A program made the position numbers and the translations under genes. DNA of 5,314 bases from an uncultured Pseudomonadota bacterium (lineage in GTDB: Bacteria > Pseudomonadota > Gammaproteobacteria > Burkholderiales > Thiobacillaceae), in assembly GCA_903918705.1 (NCBI GenBank), contig CAIXFP010000740.1:1-5314 (forward strand). The letters are read 5' to 3'. A model generated the notes under the pieces. That model saw nothing but the letters and a program-made list of their open reading frames with translations. It made no database searches and was not told the origin of the DNA. This document shows positions 1 through 5,314 of this stretch, piece after piece. Each line of letters begins with the position of its first letter. Position 1 is the stretch's first letter.

Positions 1-1165
1 CATGATCGGCCCCACCGGGGTCGGCAAGACCGAGATCGCGCGGCGTCTGGCGCGCCTGTCCGGGGCGCCCTTCATCAAGGTGGAGGCCCCCAAGTTCACC
101 GAGGTGGGCTACGTCGGCAAGGATGTGGACAGCATCATCCGCGACCTGGCGGAGATCGCCATCAAGCAGGCGCGCGAGGAGGCCACCCGCAAGGTGGCGA
201 TGCGCGCCGAGGAAGCGGCCGAGGAGCGCATCCTCGGCGCCCTGCTGCCGGGCGCCCGGGACGCCTGGGAGGAAGGGGCCGACAAGCAGGAATCCGCCAC
301 CCGCCAGAAATTCCGCAAGATGCTGCGTGAGGGGCAGTTGCACGACAAGGACATCGAACTGGACCTGGCAGCGCCGTCCTCCCACATGGAAATCTTCGCG
401 CCTCCCGGCATGGAGGAACTCACCAACCAGCTCCAGGGCATGTTCCAGAATCTGGGGCAGCGCCGCTCCCAGAAGAAGAAGCTGAAGATCGGCGAGGCGA
501 TGAAGCTGCTCATCGACGAGGAGGCCGGCAAACTGGTCAACGAGGAGGAACTGAAGCTGGCGGCGCTGCGCAACGTAGAGTCCAACGGCATCGTCTTTCT
601 CGACGAGATCGACAAGATCGCCGGGCGCGAAGCCCAGGGCGCCGACGTTTCCCGCCAGGGCGTGCAGCGCGACCTGCTGCCCCTGGTGGAAGGCTCCACG
701 GTTTCCACCAAGTTCGGCATGATCAAGACCGACCACATCCTGTTCATCGCCAGCGGCGCCTTCCATCTGTCCAAGCCCTCGGATCTGATCCCGGAACTAC
801 AGGGCCGCTTTCCCATCCGGGTGGAACTCACCAGCCTGTCGGTGGCCGATTTCGAACAGATCCTCACCAGCACGGATGCCTGCCTGACCCGGCAATACCA
901 GGCCCTGCTGGACACCGAGGGAGTGAAGCTGGAATTCAGCAATGATGCCATCCACCGCCTGGCGGAGATCGCCTGGAGCGTCAACGAGCGCACCGAGAAC
1001 ATCGGCGCCCGGCGCCTCTACACGGTGATGGAACGCCTGCTCGACGACCTCTCTTTCGACGCCGACCGGCGCGGCGGCGAGTGCCTGGCCATCGACGCCG
1101 CTTACGTCGACGCCCGCCTCAAGGAACTGGCGGCCAGCGAGGATCTGGCGCGGTACGTACTTTAG
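1..1165 (+). CDS. hslU: HslU, ATPase/unfoldase subunit of the HslVU protease (5' end outside window)
   Basis: AAA+ unfoldase that recognises, unfolds and threads proteins into the HslV peptidase in the cytoplasm. The visible 387 residues match E. coli HslU almost end to end; about 54 N-terminal residues of the usual ~443 lie upstream of the window, and base 1 is the last base of the preceding codon. Numbering from the first visible Met: Walker A GPTGVGKT at 3-10, the substrate-gripping pore loop GYVG at 36-39, the HslU-specific intermediate (I) domain at roughly 55-185, Walker B IVFLDEID at 197-204, a candidate arginine finger at R269 in LQGRFPIRVEL, and the sensor-2 GARR at 335-338. The C-terminus ARYVL resembles the E. 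coli SRFIL tail that docks into HslV, so the 3' end is intact. hslV is normally just upstream and would be outside the window. No frameshift or missing key residue is seen. Family assignment is essentially certain. Confidence 0.98.
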   Translation, partial: MIGPTGVGKTEIARRLARLSGAPFIKVEAPKFTEVGYVGKDVDSIIRDLAEIAIKQAREEATRKVAMRAEEAAEERILGALLPGARDAWEEGADKQESATRQKFRKMLREGQLHDKDIELDLAAPSSHMEIFAPPGMEELTNQLQGMFQNLGQRRSQKKKLKIGEAMKLLIDEEAGKLVNEEELKLAALRNVESNGIVFLDEIDKIAGREAQGADVSRQGVQRDLLPLVEGSTVSTKFGMIKTDHILFIASGAFHLSKPSDLIPELQGRFPIRVELTSLSVADFEQILTSTDACLTRQYQALLDTEGVKLEFSNDAIHRLAEIAWSVNERTENIGARRLYTVMERLLDDLSFDADRRGGECLAIDAAYVDARLKELAASEDLARYVL

Positions 1166-1177
1166 CTGCGCCATTTC

Positions 1178-1741
1178 ATGGCCCCATTCCCCACCCGCCT
1201 GGAACTGGCCCTGCCCGAGTGGGTCGCCCCCCACGTCGCCGCCTGGCCGGATGCGCCCGGCGACGAAGCGCGCATGGGCCTGGTCCTGGGTCTGGCGCGG
1301 GCCAGCGTCGAGCGCGGCGAGGGCGGCCCCTTCGCCGCGGCCGTGTTCGCCGCTGGCCGCGCCATCGCGGTGGGCATCAACCGCGTCCTGCCGGAACGCA
1401 ACTCGCTCCTCCACGCCGAGGTGTTGGCCATCATGCTGGCGGAAAGCCATTACGCCAGCCACAACCTGGGGGCCGCCGGCCTGCCGCGGCTGGAGCTGTT
1501 CAGTTCCTGCGAACCCTGCGCCATGTGCCTGGGCGCCATCCTCTGGAGCGGCCTGCCGCGGGTGGTGAGCGGTGCCCTGCGGGAAGACGCGGAACAGGCC
1601 GGTTTCGACGAAGGCCCGGTGTTTCCCGCCTCGCACCGCTATCTGGAAGCTCGCGGCGTGGAACTGGCGCACGGGGTGTTGCGCGAGGAAGCCCGGGCCG
1701 TGTTCACCCAGTACCGCCACCATGGCGGCCGCCTCTACTGA
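1178..1741 (+). CDS. Nucleoside/guanine deaminase-family protein (zinc-dependent CDA fold)
   Basis: A 187-residue member of the cytidine deaminase-like superfamily (COG0590, which includes TadA and GuaD). Catalytic signatures are complete: HAE at 79-81 (H79 zinc ligand, E81 proton shuttle) and SSCEPCAMCLGAI at 109-121, in which C114 and C117 complete the zinc site. N68 before the HAE motif fits the substrate-contacting Asn of the family. The SCEPCxMCLGAI form and the tail (EDAEQAGFDEGPVF, then a terminal GGRLY) resemble guanine deaminase-like 'nucleoside deaminases' more than TadA, so hydrolytic deamination of a free purine or nucleoside is more likely than tRNA editing. The exact substrate cannot be read from sequence. 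It starts 12 bases after the hslU stop and in the same frame, so it is probably co-transcribed. There is no clear Shine-Dalgarno; the first ATG was chosen because the LPEW segment at 12-15 is, as I recall, typical of this subfamily. An internal Met33 (base 1274) is a less likely start. Confidence 0.87.
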   Translation: MAPFPTRLELALPEWVAPHVAAWPDAPGDEARMGLVLGLARASVERGEGGPFAAAVFAAGRAIAVGINRVLPERNSLLHAEVLAIMLAESHYASHNLGAAGLPRLELFSSCEPCAMCLGAILWSGLPRVVSGALREDAEQAGFDEGPVFPASHRYLEARGVELAHGVLREEARAVFTQYRHHGGRLY

Positions 1742-1838
1742 AGCATGGCCGGCGAACTCCTGGACGCTTTCCCATGGGCAGGGGCGGCCTCTTTAGCGCC
1801 ACCTCGCCGATCTGATCGCGATAACCCTTAGGCAGCCT
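1742..1838. other. Convergent intergenic gap between the deaminase gene and motD
   Basis: These 97 bases separate two oppositely directed transcripts that end towards each other. No ORF, repeat or RNA gene is seen here. The best stem is a pair of 6-base arms at 1783-1788 and 1798-1803 (GGCGGC / GCCACC) with a 9-base loop. It has one U-G pair when read on the - strand and one mismatch on the + strand, and no T-run follows on either side. Termination here is therefore either Rho-dependent or not visible by eye. Confidence 0.6.
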
Positions 1839-2669
1839 TCAGGGCTTCGCCGGTGGCGCGCCGGGGACGGCCGCCGCCTTGAGGTTGTTCTGCAGGCTGA
1901 CTTCCCGGGCGGCGCCGCCGACTTCGTTGAGGATGAGGACGCTGACGCGACGGTTGCGGGCGCGGCCTTCCGGGGTGGCGTTGGTGTCCAGGGGCTGGTT
2001 GTCGGCATAACCGACCGCCACCATGCGGGTGGTGGGCACGCCCAGTTCGGCGAACAGGCGCACCACGCTGCCGGCCCGGGCGGAGGAGAGTTCCCAGTTG
2101 GAGGGATAGGCCGGGCTGTTGATGGGCACGTTGTCGCTGTGGCCCTCCACCTGAATCGGGTTGTCGGTCCCGGCCAGCACCTTCGCCACCGCCGCCAGGG
2201 CTTCCTTGCTGTCCGGATGCAGCACCGCGTCGCCGCTGTCGAACAGCAGGCTGGCGTTGATTTCCACGGTGATGCCGCGCGGCGACTGGGTGACCCGCAC
2301 TTTGCCGTTCTGGTTCAGGGGCTGCATGGCGTCGATGACGTTCTTGGCCACCTTCTTCATGTGTTCCGTGGCCTGTTGCTGCTCGGGGCTGTCGGCCGCC
2401 GGAACTTGCGCGGTATGGCCGATGGGCTTGCCCGTGCCGGGCAGGATGGCGGGGGTTTTGCTGCCCATGGAGATGGGCTTGTCGGTGGTGCGCACTTCGC
2501 GGAAGGCGCTGATCAGCGAATCCGACATCACCCGATATTTGCCCTCGTTGATGGAGGAAATGGCGTACATCACCACGAAGAAGGCGAACAGCAGGGTGAT
2601 GAAGTCGGCGTAGGACACCAGCCAGCGCTCGATGTTTTCGTGCTCTTCCTCGCGTTTCTTGCGTGCCAT
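1839..2669 (-). CDS. motD: MotD, MotB-family flagellar stator protein with OmpA-like peptidoglycan-binding domain
   Basis: Inner-membrane stator subunit that pairs with the MotA-type protein encoded just upstream and anchors the complex to peptidoglycan. The 276-residue protein has a short charged cytoplasmic N-terminus (MARKKREEEHENIERWL), one transmembrane helix at about 20-39 (YADFITLLFAFFVVMYAISS), a plug/linker region at about 40-125, and an OmpA/MotB domain at about 135-248. Key residues visible: D22 in YADF, equivalent to the ion-carrying Asp32 of E. coli MotB; LLFDSGDAVL at 141-150; VEGHSDNVPI at 174-183; NWELSSARA at 191-199; and RARNRRVSVLI at 236-246. The YADF context looks like proton-type MotB rather than sodium-type PomB, by inference. 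The start was set at base 2669 because AGAGGA lies 8 bases upstream and the MARKKR N-terminus matches the family; a longer in-frame reading from 2894 only translates the repeat array and an overlap with motC. The Pro/Ala-rich last 10 residues look like a flexible tail. Confidence 0.95.
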   Translation of the reverse strand: MARKKREEEHENIERWLVSYADFITLLFAFFVVMYAISSINEGKYRVMSDSLISAFREVRTTDKPISMGSKTPAILPGTGKPIGHTAQVPAADSPEQQQATEHMKKVAKNVIDAMQPLNQNGKVRVTQSPRGITVEINASLLFDSGDAVLHPDSKEALAAVAKVLAGTDNPIQVEGHSDNVPINSPAYPSNWELSSARAGSVVRLFAELGVPTTRMVAVGYADNQPLDTNATPEGRARNRRVSVLILNEVGGAAREVSLQNNLKAAAVPGAPPAKP

Positions 2670-2677
2670 GCCTAGCG

Positions 2678-2683
2678 TCCTCT
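2678..2683 (-). promoter_or_regulatory. Ribosome-binding site of motD, fused to the heptamer array
   Basis: The minus strand reads AGAGGA followed by the 8-base spacer CGCTAGGC and then ATG. This is the only good Shine-Dalgarno for motD and it decides the start. Its first bases (the AG of the last AGTCGAG unit's boundary) come from the edge of the upstream tandem heptamer array, so the site appears to have formed from, or merged with, the repeat. Confidence 0.7.
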
Positions 2684-2723
2684 CGACTCTCAGCTCTCGG
2701 CTCTCGACTCTCGGCTCTCGACT
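2682..2723. repeat. Tandem heptamer array, six copies (CTCRRCT)
   Basis: Six uninterrupted 7-base units on the + strand: CTCGACT, CTCAGCT, CTCGGCT, CTCGACT, CTCGGCT, CTCGACT. On the transcribed minus strand the units are AGTCGAG, AGCCGAG and AGCTGAG. Variation is confined to the 4th and 5th bases, always purines on the + strand. The array fills 42 of the 58 bases between the motC stop and the motD start and ends at the motD ribosome-binding site. It is purine-rich on the mRNA. As it lies outside both coding regions, copy-number changes would alter spacing and RNA structure rather than protein sequence. Confidence 0.93.
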
Positions 2724-2727
2724 GCCC

Positions 2728-3477
2728 TTAAGCCAGATACCCCTGCAACTTGGCCTCGATGATGCGGGGATTCTCGCCGTTGGCGATGGCCACGATGCCC
2801 TGGATGAACAGTTCCTTGTCGGCCACCAGGCGGCCCACCCAGAAACGCAGCTTGCCGGAGACCGGCAGGTAGAACAGGTTGGCGCCGCCGACACCGTAGA
2901 TGGTGGCGACGAAAGCGACGGCGATGCCGGAGCCCAGCTTGGACGGGTCGGAGAGATTCTCCATGACGTGGATGAGGCCCATCACCGCGCCCAGGATGCC
3001 GATGGTGGGGGAATAGCCGCCCGCCGCGAGCCAGATCTTGGCGGCGTCCAGGTGATGGGTTTCGTAGGCTTGCAGGTCGATTTCCAGGGTTTCCCGCAGC
3101 ACTTCCGGTTCGGCGCCGTCCACCAGCATCTGCAGGCCGCGGCGATGGAACAGGTCGCCCTGGCGTTCGATCAGCGGCTCCAGGGCCAGCAGGCCGCCGC
3201 GCCGCGCCAGCTGGCTCCATTCGATGAGCATTTCCAGGGTGCGTTGCGGCGCCACCCGGGGGGGCTGGAACGCCCACTTGAGCATGGACAGGCCATCGAG
3301 GAATACTTTCATATTGCTTTGCAGCATGACCGCGCCCAGGGTGCCGCCGATCACGATCATGAAGGCGGTGAACTGCATCAGGGAGCCCATGCTGCCGCCT
3401 TCCAAAGCCTGGCCGCCGAGGATGGCGATCAGGCCGAGGGCCAGTCCGATGATGCTGATGTTGTCCAGCGCGCGCAT
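2728..3477 (-). CDS. motC: MotC, MotA-family flagellar stator subunit
   Basis: Ion-channel and torque-generating subunit of the stator, in the inner membrane; pairs with the MotD protein encoded next. The 249-residue protein has the MotA four-helix layout: TM1 about 7-24, TM2 about 33-53, a large cytoplasmic loop about 55-150, TM3 about 152-172 and TM4 about 184-206, then a cytoplasmic tail. R92 and E100 in ARRGGLLALE have the spacing of E. coli MotA Arg90 and Glu98, which contact FliG. P157 in GGYSPTIGILGAVMGLIHVM and P205 in LFYLPVSGKL correspond to the two functional prolines. LVDGAEPE, GSGIAVAFVATIYGVGGANL and the final GENPRIIEAKLQGYL closely resemble Pseudomonas MotC, which is why I name it motC rather than motA; that split is by recalled similarity. 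The ATG directly follows the fliA TAA (TAAATG) with no Shine-Dalgarno of its own, pointing to translational coupling. Confidence 0.94.
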   Translation of the reverse strand: MRALDNISIIGLALGLIAILGGQALEGGSMGSLMQFTAFMIVIGGTLGAVMLQSNMKVFLDGLSMLKWAFQPPRVAPQRTLEMLIEWSQLARRGGLLALEPLIERQGDLFHRRGLQMLVDGAEPEVLRETLEIDLQAYETHHLDAAKIWLAAGGYSPTIGILGAVMGLIHVMENLSDPSKLGSGIAVAFVATIYGVGGANLFYLPVSGKLRFWVGRLVADKELFIQGIVAIANGENPRIIEAKLQGYLA

Positions 3478-4197
3478 TTACGCCGCCGACCATTCGCGCA
3501 GGCGCCCGCGCAATCGGGCGATGGCCTGGCTGTGGAGCTGGCAGACCCGGGATTCGGAAACGCCGAGGACGGCGCCGATTTCCTTGAAGTTCATTTCCTG
3601 CTCGTAATACATGCCCATGAGCTGCTTTTCCCGTTCCGGCAGGATGCCCACCGCCAGGGCCAGGGCCTTCTTGAAATGGCTGGATGAGAGCACGTCGAAG
3701 GGGCCCTGATGCTCGCGATCGGCGAAGCGTTCCAGGAAATCGTCGCCGTCGGCGTCGTGGAGATCTTCGTAATAAACCAGTTGCGCCCCGCGCGCATCGT
3801 TCAGAAGGTCGAAATAGGCATGGATGTCGAGCCCCATTTCCGCGGCGATCTCCTGCTCCGACGGGGGCCGCTGGTGGCGTTGCTGGAGCACGTGCACGGC
3901 CCCTTCGATCTGGCGTCCGGCGCGGCGCACGTTGCGCGAAGCCCAGTCCGCCTCGCGCAGTTCGTCCAGCATGGCGCCGCGCACCCGTTGGGTGGCGTAG
4001 GTCTCGAACAGGGCGCCCTGGGTGCTGTCGTAGCGGTCGACGGCATCCATCAGACCCATCAGTCCGGCCTGGATCAGGTCGTCGACTTCCACGCTGGCGG
4101 GCAGCCGGGTCATCATGTGATAGGCAATGCGCTTGACCAGGGGCAGGAACTCCTGGGCCAGCGCATTCTTATCCCTGTTTTCCGCTCCAACGTACAT
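3478..4197 (-). CDS. fliA: FliA, sigma-28 flagellar RNA polymerase sigma factor
   Basis: Sigma factor directing RNA polymerase to late flagellar and motility promoters; normally held in check by the anti-sigma factor FlgM, which is not in this window. The 239-residue protein matches the usual FliA length. Region 2 spans about 15-90 (DDLIQAGLMGLMDAVDRYD at 39-57, then FETYATQRVRGAMLDELREADW at 64-85), region 3 about 90-140 (PPSEQEIAAEMGLD at 111-124), and region 4 about 185-232, where LPEREKQL starts the domain and FKEIGAVLGVSESRVCQLHSQA forms the helix-turn-helix. Start: a GTG at 4200 and an ATG at 4197 are adjacent codons. I chose the ATG because AAGGG at 4204-4208 is 6 bases from it but only 3 from the GTG. 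The flhG stop and this ATG overlap by one base (TGATG). The TAA stop abuts the motC ATG. No chemotaxis genes follow, unlike in Pseudomonas. Confidence 0.96.
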   Translation of the reverse strand: MYVGAENRDKNALAQEFLPLVKRIAYHMMTRLPASVEVDDLIQAGLMGLMDAVDRYDSTQGALFETYATQRVRGAMLDELREADWASRNVRRAGRQIEGAVHVLQQRHQRPPSEQEIAAEMGLDIHAYFDLLNDARGAQLVYYEDLHDADGDDFLERFADREHQGPFDVLSSSHFKKALALAVGILPEREKQLMGMYYEQEMNFKEIGAVLGVSESRVCQLHSQAIARLRGRLREWSAA

Positions 4198-5162
4198 CAC
4201 GAGCCCTTAACAAATACGCCGGGCCGCCCCGGGTTTTTATGAGCCGTCTCGGGGGGCGGCGCAGTCCGAGACGCCGTGCCCGGGCGCCGGACATCCGCCT
4301 CGGCGCTCATCCGGCAATACAGCCACAGGCGTTGCCAATATTGTTCGAATTCCAGGGCCTCGCCGATCGGAACGCTGGCGAGGCGTTCCGCCATTATGCC
4401 CATTTCCGCGCCGCGGACGGTGCCCGTCCCGGCACCCGACGGGTGGCCGATGCGGTCGTTGCCGGCCAGGATCGGGTGGCTGCCTTCGCGGAGGCGGGGC
4501 AGGCTGCCGAGGTATTCGCACGGGATGGCGAGAAATCGCAGCGCGGTTTCCGCCAGGGCGGCGAACAAGGCCTCCCCCGCCGCCGCGTCGACCCCCTCCA
4601 CCACCACCAGCCAGGTGCTGCCCGGCCACACCGCGTGGGCGCTTTTCATCACCGTGTAGGCCTGGGCGAGGTGGGTCTTGCCGCCGGGCAACACCAGCAC
4701 GCGCAGATCCGCCGTGGCCGAGAGGCTCTGGCCGGAGCCCGGCGCGCTGTTGAGCAGCAGCCATTGCGGCGCCGCGCCCTGGCCGCGCCAGCCGTCCGCC
4801 AGCATGAGCGCCTCGCGCTCGTCCAGGTACGCCAGGGCCTTGATGCCGTCCTGGGCGGCGAGCAGATCGACTCCCTGGCCGGCGGACTGGATCACCGGCG
4901 CCAGTTGCCCGGCGCGGGCGGCATCGAACAGCGTGTGGCGGGTGAGGACGCCGAGCAGGGAAGCGACGTTGTGCGGCGCCGCGGCTTCGTCGAGGATCAG
5001 GGCATGGCTGCCGCGCCGTCCCAGGGCCAGGCCGAGGCCGGCGCAGACGCGGGCGTTGCGGCGGGCATCGGGCCCCAGAATGCCGACCGCGCGAAATGAC
5101 GGATCCGCCGCGAACAGGCGGCGCAGGCCGGTGGCCTGATCGAGGGGTTCAGCCAGCCGCAC
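4197..5162 (-). CDS. flhG: FlhG/FleN-like MinD-family protein with degenerate ATP-binding motifs
   Basis: Position between flhF and fliA, and the N-terminal DQATGLR at 8-14, identify this as FlhG (FleN/YlxH), the partner that stimulates the FlhF GTPase and limits flagellar number. Length, 321 residues, is near or slightly above family size. Canonical FlhG has a deviant Walker A of the GKGGVGKT type after a beta strand; here the matching place, after RAVGILG, reads GPDARRNARV (30-39), without either lysine or the glycine loop. The next strand, HALILDEAAAPHNVASLLG (53-71), keeps the first Asp (D58) of the usual DADLGLAN motif but loses the second. Walker B has N138 where Asp is expected (WLLLNSAPG). 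The segment at about 268-285 is aromatic-rich (YWQRLWLY) and could be the membrane-targeting helix; a Pro/Arg-rich tail of about 30 residues follows. Start: GTG at 5162 with GGGGAGG 5 bases upstream. The family call is firm from context; ATPase activity is doubtful. Confidence 0.85.
   Translation of the reverse strand: MRLAEPLDQATGLRRLFAADPSFRAVGILGPDARRNARVCAGLGLALGRRGSHALILDEAAAPHNVASLLGVLTRHTLFDAARAGQLAPVIQSAGQGVDLLAAQDGIKALAYLDEREALMLADGWRGQGAAPQWLLLNSAPGSGQSLSATADLRVLVLPGGKTHLAQAYTVMKSAHAVWPGSTWLVVVEGVDAAAGEALFAALAETALRFLAIPCEYLGSLPRLREGSHPILAGNDRIGHPSGAGTGTVRGAEMGIMAERLASVPIGEALEFEQYWQRLWLYCRMSAEADVRRPGTASRTAPPPETAHKNPGRPGVFVKGS
4204..4208 (-). promoter_or_regulatory. Ribosome-binding site of fliA
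   Basis: The minus strand reads AAGGG, then CTCGTG, then ATG. The 6-base spacing favours the ATG at 4197 over the adjoining GTG at 4200. The site lies inside the last codons of flhG, so fliA translation is probably tied to ribosomes finishing flhG. Confidence 0.55.
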
Positions 5163-5314
5163 CCAGGCCTCCCCGCGCGTCGGCTTCGGCGCCGGCCAGC
5201 GCGTTTTCCTGGGCCGCGGCCATCAGGATGGGGTAATCGCCTTCCTCCTGTTTGAACGGCGATTCCGCCTGGTTCACCCGGAAGGCGCGGTCGGCCAGGT
5301 AGGTGGGGTTGGCC
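5149..5314 (-). CDS. flhF: FlhF C-terminal end (5' part outside window)
   Basis: The last 54 residues of an open frame running out of the window, ending in TGA at 5149-5151. The sequence begins ANPTYLADRAFRV and continues through GDYPILMAAA. This resembles the C-terminal end of FlhF proteins in betaproteobacteria, where an 'ANxxYLVxRAF' segment and a '(F/L)PL(V/L)MA' segment follow the NG GTPase domain; that comparison is from memory. FlhF is an SRP-type GTPase that marks the pole for flagellum assembly. The GTPase motifs themselves are outside the window, so the call rests on this tail and on the flhG-fliA genes that follow. The end overlaps the flhG start by 14 bases in a different frame. 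The last 15 residues are Ala/Gly-rich and look poorly conserved. Confidence 0.8.
   Translation of the reverse strand, partial: ANPTYLADRAFRVNQAESPFKQEEGDYPILMAAAQENALAGAEADARGGLGAAG
5168..5174 (-). promoter_or_regulatory. Ribosome-binding site of flhG
   Basis: The minus strand reads GGGGAGG, then the 5-base spacer CCTGG, then GTG. This strong Shine-Dalgarno inside the end of flhF supports the GTG at 5162 as the flhG start, which also places DQATGLR at the expected distance from the N-terminus. Confidence 0.7.

Noticed and set aside
109..1002. Long antisense open frame inside hslU on the - strand
   Set aside because: Shadow of the GC-rich hslU coding frame; Ser/Arg-rich with no recognisable domain, and hslU itself is fully conserved here.
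1783..1803. Possible rho-independent terminator hairpin in the convergent gap
   Set aside because: Only 6-base arms with a wobble or mismatch, a 9-base loop and no T-run on either side.
1808..1818. Perfect inverted repeat CGATC-T-GATCG
   Set aside because: A single-base loop cannot form a normal hairpin, and an 11-base palindrome around GATC is expected by chance at this GC content; no operator context is evident.
2670..2894. N-terminal extension of motD reading in frame from 2894 through the repeat array
   Set aside because: It translates the heptamers as a low-complexity ESRxPRV-like string and overlaps motC in another frame. MARKKR at 2669 with AGAGGA upstream fits the MotB/MotD family start.
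2632..3687. Long + strand open frame opposite motC and parts of motD and fliA
   Set aside because: His/Gln/Ala-rich antisense shadow covering well-conserved genes on the other strand; no domain and no ribosome-binding site of note.
4239..5099. Long + strand open frame opposite flhG
   Set aside because: Arg/Ala/Gln-rich shadow typical of high-GC antisense frames. Because flhG is divergent I considered that this could be the real gene, but DQATGLR, the GTG with GGGGAGG, and the tight flhF and fliA junctions all support the - strand gene.

Overview
The window is GC-rich and gap-free, and reads as a chromosomal stretch from a motile, polarly flagellated proteobacterium. High GC, an HslU very close to that of E. 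coli, and a flhF-flhG-fliA-motC-motD order suggest a betaproteobacterium (Rhodocyclales or Nitrosomonadales-like). That lineage is an inference from gene content and recalled protein families, not from a database search.

Layout. Bases 1-1741 are read on the + strand: the 3' part of hslU (ATPase/unfoldase of the HslVU protease), followed 12 bases later by a small zinc-dependent nucleoside/guanine deaminase-family protein. A 97-base convergent gap (1742-1838) holds no convincing terminator. From 5314 down to 1839 everything is on the - strand, in transcription order: the end of flhF, flhG, fliA, a motC/motA-family stator gene and a motD/motB-family stator gene. The first four junctions are extremely tight (14-base overlap, 1-base TGATG overlap, and TAAATG abutment), so this is almost certainly one transcript with translational coupling. 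The only real gap in it is 58 bases between motC and motD, and 42 of those bases are six tandem copies of a 7-base repeat that runs into the motD ribosome-binding site.

How the genes fit together. FlhF (SRP-type GTPase) and FlhG (MinD-like partner) set the place and number of polar flagella. FliA (sigma-28) switches on late flagellar genes. MotC/MotD form a stator unit of the MotCD type that converts ion flow into torque. In Pseudomonas the related cluster carries cheY-cheZ-cheA-cheB between fliA and motC; here those genes are absent and fliA abuts motC.

Most notable points: FlhG keeps the N-terminal DQAxxLR motif that engages FlhF, but all of its expected ATP-binding motifs are eroded, suggesting a non-canonical or non-ATPase FlhG; and the heptamer array in front of motD could affect stator expression. 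I found no mobile element, CRISPR array, RNA gene or clearly new multi-gene system.
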